A stretch of 64,000 bases of DNA from Gimesia maris (lineage in GTDB: Bacteria; Planctomycetota; Planctomycetia; Planctomycetales; Planctomycetaceae): contig NZ_CP042910.1 of NCBI RefSeq assembly GCF_008298035.1, forward strand, positions 4,603,001 to 4,667,000, read 5' to 3'. A model generated the notes under the pieces. It made no database searches. It was not told the DNA's origin and saw only the letters and a list, made by a program, of their open reading frames with translations. A program made the translations under genes and the position numbers. Below, piece after piece: positions 47,013 through 55,714 of this stretch (position 1 is the stretch's first letter; the number at the start of each line of letters is the position of its first letter).

Positions 47013-48317
47013 ATGTCTACTGGATTTGCCGGCTCTCGTTCCATGGATGAACGCCGACGTCGCAGACTGGCGTCGGAATCTTCCGAGTCTCTAGAAGATT
47101 CAAACGAGGATACTGTCTCTCAGAATATCGCCCGAACCCATCGTTTCGCGGCTGGACAGTTTCCTTTACGGACAATCATTTTCCCCCGACGCTGGAAATT
47201 GTCTGTCTATTATCTTCCAGTGCTCTTCTGTTTTGCCTCGTTAATTGCGGCTGATCTTTATCGACCGGAATTGACCAGACCCGAGTCCGCCCTGGCCGGT
47301 TACCTGTCATTGAAAACCAGTCCACTATCACATGTTCTAAGTGGCGCACTTCTTTTGGTTTCAGGACAACTGGCATTATTGATTGCAGCCTTGCGGACTC
47401 TGAGCCTGCATGACTTTTCAGGCAGATACCGTCTCTGGAAATGGGTTGCCAGTGGATTGTTTCTGTTTGCTTTATGCACCACGACCAATCTCCATCAGGT
47501 CTGGGTCGATACCGTCATCGAATTAAAGTTGTTTGACTGGGGACCTCATACCCAGCTGTTAGCCTGGATGGTACCAACACTCATTCTGGGTTTCAGCGTT
47601 GCCTTAATGACGTATCTCGAATTACGTGGCGATCGGGCAGGGTTGAACATGACAATCATCTCAGTCGCTTCATACGTTGCCTGTTTAACATTTCAATTCA
47701 CCGATAACCTGATTCCGGGAGCCGCCTATCACCATTTGATTGGCTCCGGTTTGCTGTTATTCGCACACTGGTGTTTCTTCACGAGCCTGCTGCTGCATAC
47801 ACACCACCTGCTGTACCAGTCCGTTGACTTACCGGAAAAGGTTCCTTCACGGCTCACAAAATTCGGAGGCGAGTACCTGCGTCGTCGCCGCATCAGACGA
47901 AAAGCTAAACGAGTGGCGAAAGCGCTCCTTCGTAAAAAACAGCAGGAAACAGCCAGATTAGAACAGGAAGCAGCAGAACAGACTCGACTTGAAACAGAGT
48001 CCGAAGAAAAACAGAGTTCGGTAAAAGCTCCTGCAAAGTCGAAAGAAATTGAATCAGCCCCAGCTCCGAAGGAGGTGGCTTCGGTTCCTGAAAAGCCTAA
48101 GGCCCCTGAACCTGCTGAAACAAAGTCGCAGCCCCCTGCTGCTAAAACGGTTTCTCGGAAAAAAAACAAGCCGGCACAAAAGAATATTCGTGTCGATCAG
48201 TCTCACGACCCGGAACAGCTCAAAGGCTTGAGCAAACGGGAACGCCGAAAACTGCAGAAACAATGGCGTGAAGCAGAACGCCAGAATGCCGCGGGAGAGG
48301 ATTCGGACTGGTCATAA
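47013..48317 (+). CDS. Membrane protein with charged C-terminal tail
   Basis: This 434-residue protein starts with a charged disordered region (MDERRRRRLASESSESLEDS) and has about seven hydrophobic segments (about 60-270, including YYLPVLFCFASLIAADLY, LSGALLLVSGQLALLIAAL and LLAWMVPTLILGFSVALM). A highly charged tail of more than 140 residues follows, rich in Arg/Lys then Ala/Pro/Glu, with RRRRIRRKAKRVAKALLRKK. There is no known domain. The basic stretch might contact nucleic acid or membranes. The ribosome binding site is AAAGAGAA. Function unknown. Confidence 0.8.
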   Translation: MSTGFAGSRSMDERRRRRLASESSESLEDSNEDTVSQNIARTHRFAAGQFPLRTIIFPRRWKLSVYYLPVLFCFASLIAADLYRPELTRPESALAGYLSLKTSPLSHVLSGALLLVSGQLALLIAALRTLSLHDFSGRYRLWKWVASGLFLFALCTTTNLHQVWVDTVIELKLFDWGPHTQLLAWMVPTLILGFSVALMTYLELRGDRAGLNMTIISVASYVACLTFQFTDNLIPGAAYHHLIGSGLLLFAHWCFFTSLLLHTHHLLYQSVDLPEKVPSRLTKFGGEYLRRRRIRRKAKRVAKALLRKKQQETARLEQEAAEQTRLETESEEKQSSVKAPAKSKEIESAPAPKEVASVPEKPKAPEPAETKSQPPAAKTVSRKKNKPAQKNIRVDQSHDPEQLKGLSKRERRKLQKQWREAERQNAAGEDSDWS

Positions 48318-48486
48318 TTCTCATATTTTTATGATCCGGTTTTAGATTACGCTCGTTTCTCTACCGCATTCCGTATAGACTTTCCCTGTAAATACTGCAG
48401 CGGATTTCGTCTCCCGAACGCCAGACAACTGGATTCTGCAAACACCAATCAAATCGACCTGATACTTCGAAAGAGGCATTACTGCC

Positions 48487-49239
48487 ATGTCTGATGACAA
48501 TTTTTATTCAGAAGAAAATGATGACTTTCTCCCAGAGTCTTCTGCTCAGCCAAAGCAGGGGATGAGTACGGGCGTAAAGGTCCTGTTAATTCTGTTAGGC
48601 ATTGGTGGTCTGTGCATGCTGCTTTGCTGTGGTGGTGTTTATTGGGCTGCCCGGAACGCAGGGATTGAGTGGACTCAGAATAAAGGGGAAATCAAAAAGA
48701 TTCAGGACGAGATCACTGACATCTCGATTCCCGATTCCTTTGTACCGCAGGCAGCCATGTCCCTGAAATTCATCAACATGCGTATGGCCATTTACGTGTA
48801 TCACCCCCAGCCTGGAGAGCTTTATCTCATAAGTATGGGAATTCCCGATGATGGCATGATTGATATGGATAAAGAATTTCGTGACAGCATGCAGCGGTCA
48901 AATCAGAATCAGCGAAAGCTCGATATTACCAAAGATGAAGTTCGCGAATTCGATATCGATGGCGAGAAAATTAAATTCAACTTTGCGGTAGGGACTGACA
49001 AAAGCGGGAAAGAATTCCATCAGGTTACAGGAGTCTTCCCTGGTAACCAGGGAGCGGCCTTCCTGTTAATACAGATCTCCAGTGAAAACTACAATGAAGA
49101 AGAAATTGTCAGCATAATTGAATCCATCAAAATCCCGGCAATGGCGCCCGCAGCCGAGAAAGAACCTGCTACGGAACAGGCGCCTCCAGGTGAAACGAAA
49201 CCGGAACCGGAAAAGCAGCCTGCGACAGACTCAGAATAA
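48487..49239 (+). CDS. Single-pass membrane protein of unknown function
   Basis: This 250-residue protein has an acidic N-terminal cytoplasmic stretch (SDDNFYSEENDDFLPESS), one membrane helix (VLLILLGIGGLCMLLCCGGVYWA, about 31-53) and an extracytoplasmic alpha/beta domain (SFVPQAAMSLKFINMRMAIYVY ... GAAFLLIQISSENYNEEEIVSII). A Pro/Glu/Ala-rich tail ends the protein. No recognised domain. It lies 170 bases after the previous membrane protein gene and is closed by a strong terminator. Confidence 0.8.
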   Translation: MSDDNFYSEENDDFLPESSAQPKQGMSTGVKVLLILLGIGGLCMLLCCGGVYWAARNAGIEWTQNKGEIKKIQDEITDISIPDSFVPQAAMSLKFINMRMAIYVYHPQPGELYLISMGIPDDGMIDMDKEFRDSMQRSNQNQRKLDITKDEVREFDIDGEKIKFNFAVGTDKSGKEFHQVTGVFPGNQGAAFLLIQISSENYNEEEIVSIIESIKIPAMAPAAEKEPATEQAPPGETKPEPEKQPATDSE

Positions 49240-49259
49240 GCAGAACAGACTTCAATACC

Positions 49260-49287
49260 ACGACTCGATCAATTGGATCGAGTCGTT
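49260..49287. terminator. Bidirectional-looking terminator
   Basis: ACGACTCGATC and GATCGAGTCGT (about 49260-49270 and 49276-49286) form a perfect 11-bp stem with a 5-base loop. It is followed by TTTCTGTTT on the plus strand and lies between two convergent genes. Confidence 0.8.
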
Positions 49288-49299
49288 TCTGTTTCAGAG

Positions 49300-50550
49300 T
49301 CACGGTGCCGAGATAATTTTGACCTGGGGAGGATGAGCGTAGTCTTCCCATAAACGTTGATCCTGTTCCGCATTTGGCTTGCCATCGTGCACGTAATAGC
49401 GATAGCGTGAAACAAACGATTTCCCCGGTTCAATGATAAATGGATCCAGAGAGGCAACAGCAAAACAGAAGTAAGGCATCGTCGGATGCAGCCTGACAGG
49501 CTGTGGAAACCGGAAATTTCCCGGATGATTCAGAATGGCGATCCCCGCTGTCTCGTCTCCCAACCGGCCATACATCTCGACCCACGACGGCCGCGACTGA
49601 TTGCCTGTCAGCTTATCCTTTCCTTCGCTGGTCAGATAGTTGTAAGCATCCGCTCCATGCCAGTCTGCATGACCACGGACTGTCATGCCTCCATAATGGA
49701 TCTTATCGATCGTGACCGGCTGGTCAGTCGCACATTTCTGGTTTGACCTGATATCGAACAGAAACTGCTCATCCAGCGCATACACCCGCACCTGCCAGAC
49801 CTCTTTGAGCATCGTCACGGGACCAGATTTTTTTGTCAGATCAATATGATCGATCGTTGTCGTAAAGGATCCAAAAACCGGACCTCCGGAAAAGGAATTG
49901 ACCTGATTGTGCTCCACTTTTCCCAGCTGCGATTTTTGATCCCAGCCATTATTCTCGCGACCTTCAAACAGGATTTTACGCCACGACAACATGATGCCAT
50001 GCTGATGCGGATGATCGGGATTGAAATCATCAGAGATCACTTTTCCCGAAGGCGTATAGAGGGGATGAATGTAACCGCTTTTGTCGTAGTAGGATTCATC
50101 CCGTTTGGGTGCTTTCACAATCGCATGGTTGTAGGTCAGCACCGGTTTCTCAGCGACTTTGACATTCAAATGTTCGCCATCATCAATTACGGTGACCTGC
50201 TCTTTCTGCTGACTGCCAGTCCCGCCAGTCAGGAGCTGGTATTTTCTGGTCGCGCCCGCGGGTAGTAAGTCCCGCATAATCCAGACCAGTTCTTTCTGCT
50301 CTCCTGCCTGTCCGATCTGAACAGGGATTTCCTGCTTCTTATCCAGACGAAACAGTGTCAGATGTTTCTGATTCTTAAACATGTCAGGTACAGGCATGCT
50401 GACCACACAGTTTTGACGTGCCTGATTACCTGCAGCCACTTCCAGATATACGCCGGGGCCCGCTTCTGAAACGGCGAGCCCTCCCATTAAAATCGCCACC
50501 AGGGTTGTCAGGTTAAAAACCAATGCCTGATTGATTGTTCGAATTTTCAT
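49300..50550 (-). CDS. PmoA/DUF6807-family protein, secreted
   Basis: Start chosen at 50550: a signal peptide begins there (QALVFNLTTLVAILMGGLAVSEA). An in-frame ATG at 50592 would add 14 residues (GLETLQKNWIQTN) that come entirely from the 94-bp repeat, so it is a likely annotation trap. The 416-residue protein has the DUF6807/PmoA pattern: NPDHPHQHGIMLSW histidine cluster, DIRSNQKC, YGGMTVRGHADW, GIAILNHPGNFRFPQPVRLH and YCFAVASLDPFI. Function is not established; often beside sugar oxidoreductases, as here, suggesting carbohydrate catabolism. It shares strand with the oxidoreductase upstream. Confidence 0.88.
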   Translation of the reverse strand: MKIRTINQALVFNLTTLVAILMGGLAVSEAGPGVYLEVAAGNQARQNCVVSMPVPDMFKNQKHLTLFRLDKKQEIPVQIGQAGEQKELVWIMRDLLPAGATRKYQLLTGGTGSQQKEQVTVIDDGEHLNVKVAEKPVLTYNHAIVKAPKRDESYYDKSGYIHPLYTPSGKVISDDFNPDHPHQHGIMLSWRKILFEGRENNGWDQKSQLGKVEHNQVNSFSGGPVFGSFTTTIDHIDLTKKSGPVTMLKEVWQVRVYALDEQFLFDIRSNQKCATDQPVTIDKIHYGGMTVRGHADWHGADAYNYLTSEGKDKLTGNQSRPSWVEMYGRLGDETAGIAILNHPGNFRFPQPVRLHPTMPYFCFAVASLDPFIIEPGKSFVSRYRYYVHDGKPNAEQDQRLWEDYAHPPQVKIISAP

Positions 50551-50552
50551 AT

Positions 50553-50646
50553 TAGTCTGTATCCAGTTTTTCTGTAGCGTCTCCAGGCCCATTTGGACCG
50601 AGTATATTAGATTTACAAACGCTATGGTTAAATGTGATGCGTTCTA
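50553..50646 (-). repeat. 94-bp TA-flanked palindromic element, copy B
   Basis: Same element as at 7582-7675 and 56396-56489, here on the minus strand and exactly 94 bp. Its first bases TAG serve as the stop codon of the oxidoreductase gene upstream, and its end lies two bases before the DUF6807 start codon, so it fills the whole space between two genes of one probable operon. It contains an ATG in frame with the downstream gene. Confidence 0.85.
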
Positions 50647-51966
50647 GAGAGTCCACCCTGAGCGGTATTCGCGTTGTAGATATTTGGCTGCTTCGGGAGC
50701 ATTCACGACCTGCATGGCTTCTGCATCCCATTCCACTTTTTTGCCAACTCGAAAGGCCAGATTTCCCAGTAGAATCGTTTCGGTCAGAGGGGCGGCATAA
50801 TCAAAATGGCACAATGTCTTGCCGTTCCCTTTACAGGCTTCATACCATTCCATGCGATGATTGCCAATCGCATCTGGAATCGTTTTTTCGGGTGGCTTGA
50901 AGCCGACATATTTTTCCTCAGGCATTAAGATCCGCTTATTGTAATCCGCAGCAAGCATCCCCGATTCGCCGACAAACAGAATCCCGGCTGCCCAATCAGG
51001 GCCCCCCAGGTCGAGAACAGCCTGGGGAGTATTACGGCCATGAGACCAGATCACTTCTACCGGAGGCATCGAGCCTCGTGCAGGGAACTGCCAGTGACAG
51101 TCAAGCCAGAAGGGAGTGGAATCGGGATGCAACTCTGGTCCTTTTGTTTCCACTGTTGTGGGATACTGCAGGTTGAGAGACCAGAAGATCAGATCCATAT
51201 AGTGGCAACCCATATTACCCAGGGTTCCGTTGCCGAAATCCCACCAGTAGTGCCAGTCGTGTGGATGATAACAGGGGTGAAAATTCTGCATGGGAGCCGG
51301 ACCGACCCATAAATCCCAGTTCAAAGTTTCAGGAATCGGCTGTGGACTCGTGGGACGATCAACGACACGCTGGTATCGTCGCCAGCCACCAGGTTTTCCA
51401 AACCAGACATGCACCTGTTTGACATCGCCAATCGCGCCTGACTGGATCAGTTCGACAGTCCGGCGGTAATTATCTCCTGCGTGATTCTGAGTTCCCATCT
51501 GCGTGACGACTTTTTGTTCTTTCGCCACGCGTTGCATCTCACGGACTTCATGGATGGAATGAGCCAGGGGTTTTTCACAATAGCAGTGTTTGCCACGACG
51601 CATCGCATCAATGGCAATGGTCGCATGCGAATGATTAGGGGTGGTCACGACCACCGCATCAATCTCTTTATCAAGCTGATCCAGCATGACACGAAAATCG
51701 GCATAGGTTTTTGCTTTGGGATATTTTGCTGCATATTTCGCCGTGCGCGCTGAATCGACATCACACAGGCCGACAATGTTCTGACTGGAAACCAGACCCA
51801 GATTCGCATTCCCCTGGTTCCCCAGACCAATACAGGCAATGTTGAGTTTCTCATTGGCTGATTTACTTTCTGCCGCCAGGGAACTCCCCCCGAGCCAGAG
51901 CCCGGCACTTCCCAGTACCGAATCTCGTAACATTTTTCGACGCGTGATTTTGGAATCAAATGACAT
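50644..51966 (-). CDS. Gfo/Idh/MocA-family oxidoreductase, Tat-exported
   Basis: From the ATG at 51966 (AGAGG nine bases upstream; the ATG at 51984 has none) this is 440 residues. A Tat signal (KITRRKMLRDSVLGSAGLWL) is followed by the Rossmann start LNIACIGLGNQGNANLGLV. EKPLAHSIHEVREMQRV provides the catalytic Lys-Pro, and PHDWHYWWDFGNGTLGNMGCHYMDLIF is the family C-terminal motif. Family members oxidise or reduce sugars with NAD(P); many planctomycete ones are exported. The natural substrate is unknown. The stop codon TAG is supplied by repeat copy B. Confidence 0.92.
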   Translation of the reverse strand: MSFDSKITRRKMLRDSVLGSAGLWLGGSSLAAESKSANEKLNIACIGLGNQGNANLGLVSSQNIVGLCDVDSARTAKYAAKYPKAKTYADFRVMLDQLDKEIDAVVVTTPNHSHATIAIDAMRRGKHCYCEKPLAHSIHEVREMQRVAKEQKVVTQMGTQNHAGDNYRRTVELIQSGAIGDVKQVHVWFGKPGGWRRYQRVVDRPTSPQPIPETLNWDLWVGPAPMQNFHPCYHPHDWHYWWDFGNGTLGNMGCHYMDLIFWSLNLQYPTTVETKGPELHPDSTPFWLDCHWQFPARGSMPPVEVIWSHGRNTPQAVLDLGGPDWAAGILFVGESGMLAADYNKRILMPEEKYVGFKPPEKTIPDAIGNHRMEWYEACKGNGKTLCHFDYAAPLTETILLGNLAFRVGKKVEWDAEAMQVVNAPEAAKYLQREYRSGWTL

Positions 51967-52020
51967 TGATTTAAGGCCTCTCATTATATTCAGATCTGAG
52001 GATCGGGTTGATCTTCTATT

Positions 52021-52449
52021 CTACATCGATTTCAGGACAAAATGAAATTCGTTTTCAGAATCCTGGCTGACATTTTCCTGTAGTTCGCTCTCCGTGTTGT
52101 ATTTCGCAGGTATGTAGGATTCCATAATATCCTCACCGAACTCTTTCCCTTTTTTACCGGTCTTTCTAGCCGCGGAGATGATTACTTTTTTTGTACCGAC
52201 AGGACACTGCACATCAAATTTCCCCTCCCGGATCTGTCCGGCTGCTGCCGGCCCTGCCCCATCGGCGGGCTCAAAAATAATATCGCCGACCGGAATGCTA
52301 TTCCCGTCCAGTGAAACAGTCCCTTTCACTTCAACCATTTCCGGTCCACTGTTCCCCTGCGATCCACAGCCTGTGATAACCGACAGATTCAGAAGTAACA
52401 ATAACAGATAACAACATGCATTGATTCTAGAGTTAAAAATGGCTGACAC
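52021..52449 (-). CDS. Small lipoprotein with carboxypeptidase-regulatory-like domain
   Basis: This 142-residue protein has a lipoprotein signal (YLLLLLLNLSVITGC) and a single beta-sandwich domain (VEVKGTVSLDGNSIPVGDIIFEPADG ... GKFDVQCPVGTKKVIISAARK) of the kind that accompanies DUF1559 proteins and ECF sigma factors in planctomycetes. Probably a surface or periplasmic accessory. It is separated from the DUF1559 gene on the same strand by an 860-base repeat-rich region, which probably interrupted an older operon. Confidence 0.88.
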   Translation of the reverse strand: MSAIFNSRINACCYLLLLLLNLSVITGCGSQGNSGPEMVEVKGTVSLDGNSIPVGDIIFEPADGAGPAAAGQIREGKFDVQCPVGTKKVIISAARKTGKKGKEFGEDIMESYIPAKYNTESELQENVSQDSENEFHFVLKSM

Positions 52450-53159
52450 CTCGATCAGTAATGAAAATTTGGCCCAAACACTTCTTCACAAATAATAAAA
52501 TCTCAGAATCAGTGAATACGGTAACTGATTAAATTCGACTTGACTTCATCCTGCATCGAAACAAGATAAGCGTTTAACTGTGTCGCGCGCGTGACCAGTT
52601 TACAGTGCACTGAAACACCGGCCAGTTGTTCAAAATCTTCACCGCAAATGAGCCTGTTTTTTCCAGATTTGCACTGCCTGAAACGACACCCGTTCGTGAT
52701 GTATGCCTGCGGGTCGCCACACTTCGCAACACTTCGTCCCGGTAACGCCCCGGTAACGCCCGGCATCGCGCCGGTATCAACCTGTATCGCCACAGTTTCT
52801 GATTCATCTCCTCTTGACCCCCATATGCCCTTTCCGAAAATACTCCCTCATGCGACGGAATACAGAAATCAAACAACGCATCAAACATAAGTAGGTCCTT
52901 CAAAATCGACAAAAGCTCAATGTCCTCACACGCCCCGGGTGGCAAAGTTGGCTTGTCCAACGGTGCCCAAAGAAGCAGCCCCCCTGAAGCCAGGGTAAGC
53001 CCAAATACAATTCGGGCCGAGCGCAGCGAGCAGGAGGTTGCAGTTGCCACGGACAATCTGGAACCGGACTCACCATACTCATTCGACACGGCCGGACAAG
53101 CCGGTCCGTGGCACACGGAAACCTTTATATTGATTGCAATGTGTCCTGCTAAATCAGAC

Positions 53160-53184
53160 GTGTGTGTATGTGTATGTGTGTGTG
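53160..53184. repeat. GT-rich alternating dinucleotide tract
   Basis: A 25-base stretch of alternating purine-pyrimidine (GT with two AT steps) unique in this window. Such tracts mutate in length by slippage and can adopt Z-form DNA. It sits next to a strong hairpin in the repeat island. Confidence 0.8.
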
Positions 53185-53185
53185 C

Positions 53186-53208
53186 CACTGTCGGCTTGCC
53201 CGACAGTG
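53186..53208. repeat. Perfect 9-bp hairpin with CTTGC loop
   Basis: CACTGTCGG / CCGACAGTG with a 5-base loop. Two shorter hairpins with related CTTGT loops lie upstream in the same island, pointing to a repeat family. Confidence 0.75.
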
Positions 53209-53311
53209 CTGGTGCTAATGTCTCATGACACGTTTGATAAAGAATTATAAAAAAAGTGACCTGATCCGATGCAGATAGAAATACCGAATCACTGAACAGG
53301 TAAAACCAGGT

Positions 53312-54268
53312 CTAAAATTCTCCCAGAACTTCTCCCCCTGCTCGAGTCCCCAGATGACGAAACGTAGCTGTATCGACATTGTCGGAAATGAACCGCACCG
53401 CACCGTCTGCCAGGAGAAAATGTGCGCCACCAGTATGTCGGCTGCGTGCATAAACGGCATTGTCACCACTGGAGCAGGTGGTACTGATGGGTGCGTAATC
53501 TCTGTGGTAACCATAGGTCACGGTATCAGGCACCGAAGAATTCGGGCCCTGCAACGTAGTAAACGTCCCGCCTCCCACATATTTTGTCCCCCAGATCCTG
53601 CCGCGGAGGTCACCAATCGTCAGACAGTCTGCAACGGAACTGCCTCCTGCGACATCGGGAACCAGATTGATTTCGCCCGCGGCGATTGTATTGGAAGTGC
53701 CATCGGTCACATCCCTCATCCTGATGCTTGACACATAAAAGAACATCCCGTTTAATTTCGGAAACGTTCCATCTGCCCCCTGTGTCGTCGATCCGGAGCA
53801 GAGTAAATAATTTGAATAAAACGTACTCTGCTGGCTACCGATTTTGCCACTGTTGGGATCGGAAGGACACATAAAAACCGGTACTTTGACTGAGCGTTGC
53901 GGATGAGATGCAAAGTCACTGACAGTACCTGTTTGAAAACCGTCTTTCAATTTATCGTACAATGGTGCCTGGTCGACATAAGGCAAGACCATATGAAACC
54001 AGGACTGACGCGCATGATTCTGTCCTGTGTGGGCAGCGGTATTAACGCCGCAAACGGTCGCAAAAGGAAAAACTCGATGTGAATCGTGATAATTATGCAA
54101 TGCAATTCCCAGCTGTTTCAAATTATTCTTGCAGGTACTTCGTCGGGCAGCTTCTCGGGCCTGCTGGACCGCGGGCAATAATAACGCAATCAGGATTGCA
54201 ATAATGGCAATGACGACCAGCAACTCAATTAATGTAAAACCCTTTCGTACTCGCTGTTGAAATACCAT
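53312..54268 (-). CDS. DUF1559 prepilin-like protein
   Basis: From the ATG at 54268 (AGAGAGA just upstream; the ATG at 54283 would translate the ribosome binding site) this is 318 residues. It has a type IV pilin-like prepilin leader and helix (KGFTLIELLVVIAIIAILIA, then LLPAVQQAREAARR) and the DUF1559 domain with LKQLGIALHNYHDSHRVFPFA, plus the C-terminal FLLADGAVRFISDNVD motif. It is processed by a prepilin peptidase and probably forms or decorates a surface structure. These proteins are hugely expanded in planctomycetes. FecR and ECF genes follow upstream on the same strand. Confidence 0.95.
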   Translation of the reverse strand: MVFQQRVRKGFTLIELLVVIAIIAILIALLLPAVQQAREAARRSTCKNNLKQLGIALHNYHDSHRVFPFATVCGVNTAAHTGQNHARQSWFHMVLPYVDQAPLYDKLKDGFQTGTVSDFASHPQRSVKVPVFMCPSDPNSGKIGSQQSTFYSNYLLCSGSTTQGADGTFPKLNGMFFYVSSIRMRDVTDGTSNTIAAGEINLVPDVAGGSSVADCLTIGDLRGRIWGTKYVGGGTFTTLQGPNSSVPDTVTYGYHRDYAPISTTCSSGDNAVYARSRHTGGAHFLLADGAVRFISDNVDTATFRHLGTRAGGEVLGEF

Positions 54269-54370
54269 AATTTCTCTCTTCATATAGAATTTTGAACACG
54301 GGAATTAAAAACAGTAGGAAGTCAATAGAGCGATTTGTCTCATCGACCAGGGGAGTTCAGTCTGTGGGGC

Positions 54371-55714
54371 TTAGTTGGAGGATTGAACGATCACGCGAAA
54401 TTCATCAACGAAACGTTCGCCTGAGAGCAACATGAAGGAAAGTGTTCGCCGATCGGGCAAGATCATGACTTCGTCATACCGGGCTTTAGGGTCTTTACCC
54501 CCTGTGTCAGTTTCAGTTCCCTGGTGAACGAATACACGATTTGAATCTTCCAGACAGAGCGGATGAAACAAACGATCGGTCTGGGTGAGATATGTTTTAT
54601 CCAGGATGACGCCCAGTATGGGCCGATCAAAGTGTATTTCTCCCTGCACCGGAATAAAGGTTCCTTCCTTTTCAGCAGGATCATAATAGACCCGGTAGCA
54701 GTCCACCTTCGTCCCCGCGGATATAATGCCAGATCTTTGCACCGGTTTGGTTTCAGATGGATTCGTCACGAGGCTCAATCCACTTTTCAATGAGACCTGC
54801 ATCCGTTCCGGAAATACAAAAGCGAGGCCATCATGTTCGAAGACCTGATATTTCCCCGTGGCCAGTGCATCAGGCATCTTCTCCTGCAAAACCACTGAAT
54901 CAGAATAATGAAGTATGCCACACTTTTCAGCGAGAGAGAGAGTATCAGGCGCTTCCGCGATTTCATTTTTAACAGAGTCGATCGTAGCAGAATGATGTTC
55001 TGAGACCTGTTTACTCGACTGAATCCCTCCCGCTCGATTCATCAAAGAGGCAATCACTTTCCCCCGGTAAACCTGAATCCGCGTGTCAAGTTTTTCGACG
55101 GTCTGCACTGAAAACAAAGTTCCCAGGTCAATCACTCGACCATGAGGCGTGTCCACCTGAAATCCGATTCCGGACTGGGGAACGTTAGCAATAAAACTCC
55201 CCTGCTGTAAATGCATCGAATTATTACCCGTCACTTCATACGAAGCCGGTGCAGAAATAAGAACCTTCGCGCCCGTGGGAAAATGCAACTCGGCAGATCC
55301 CTCATTGAGAGTCTGTTTGATATGATTTTCCACCGGTTCACCAGAACTGAAAACAACCCCTTTGGAAGTCGTAACCAGGGGAATATTCGAGAAAGACTGG
55401 TAAAGAAAATACCCTCCCAGCAAAAGAAATAAGCTGCAAACGGAAGAGACGACAGCAGCGGTGACCATGCTCTTACTTTTGATAAAGACCGGTTCCGATC
55501 CTGAAAGTGCAGTATGCTGATCGGGGTCCGTCTGCGCTCGTTCCAAGGCAGCTCCCCACTCAGCCAGAACCAGATCATCGCTGGCAAATTTGATTAAACG
55601 TTCCGCCAGTTCAGGTTCATTACAGAGCCGTTCCTCGAAAACCTGGAGCTCCTCCGGCGACAGCGACCTGTCGAGATACTCCTGTAACAGCCGGTCATCG
55701 TTTAGCTGAATCAT
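54371..55714 (-). CDS. FecR-domain anti-sigma-like membrane protein
   Basis: This 447-residue protein begins with a short zinc-less anti-sigma-like helix region (MIQLNDDRLLQEYLDRSLSPEELQVFEERL). One membrane helix (VTAAVVSSVCSLFLLLGGYFLY, about 84-105) and a periplasmic FecR beta domain (FPTGAKVLISAPASYEVTGNNSMHLQQGSF ... VDTPHGRVIDLGTLFSV) follow. It overlaps the sigma factor gene by four bases (ATGA), so the two are translationally coupled. Likely senses an outside signal and controls the sigma factor. The rest of the C-terminal half has unknown function. Confidence 0.9.
   Translation of the reverse strand: MIQLNDDRLLQEYLDRSLSPEELQVFEERLCNEPELAERLIKFASDDLVLAEWGAALERAQTDPDQHTALSGSEPVFIKSKSMVTAAVVSSVCSLFLLLGGYFLYQSFSNIPLVTTSKGVVFSSGEPVENHIKQTLNEGSAELHFPTGAKVLISAPASYEVTGNNSMHLQQGSFIANVPQSGIGFQVDTPHGRVIDLGTLFSVQTVEKLDTRIQVYRGKVIASLMNRAGGIQSSKQVSEHHSATIDSVKNEIAEAPDTLSLAEKCGILHYSDSVVLQEKMPDALATGKYQVFEHDGLAFVFPERMQVSLKSGLSLVTNPSETKPVQRSGIISAGTKVDCYRVYYDPAEKEGTFIPVQGEIHFDRPILGVILDKTYLTQTDRLFHPLCLEDSNRVFVHQGTETDTGGKDPKARYDEVMILPDRRTLSFMLLSGERFVDEFRVIVQSSN

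Larger units (their letters stand above)
52450..53311. repeat. Repeat- and hairpin-rich intergenic island
   Basis: About 860 bases without a convincing gene. Contents in order: a tandem CGGTAACGCCC pair near 52740-52762; hairpin GTTGG-CTTGT-CCAAC (52947-52961); GCCGG-ACAAG-CCGGT (53091-53105), the same loop in reverse; an alternating GT/AT tract (53160-53184); and a perfect 9-bp hairpin CACTGTCGG-CTTGC-CCGACAGTG (53186-53208). The open frames across it are rich in His-Thr repeats from the GT tract and have no ribosome binding site. It splits the lipoprotein gene from its usual DUF1559 partner. Confidence 0.6.

Noticed and set aside
52574..53188. Open frame of about 200 codons on the minus strand in the repeat island
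   Set aside because: It starts inside the GT tract (His-Thr repeats), has no ribosome binding site, and crosses hairpins and direct repeats; composition is not protein-like. It could still be annotated by software.
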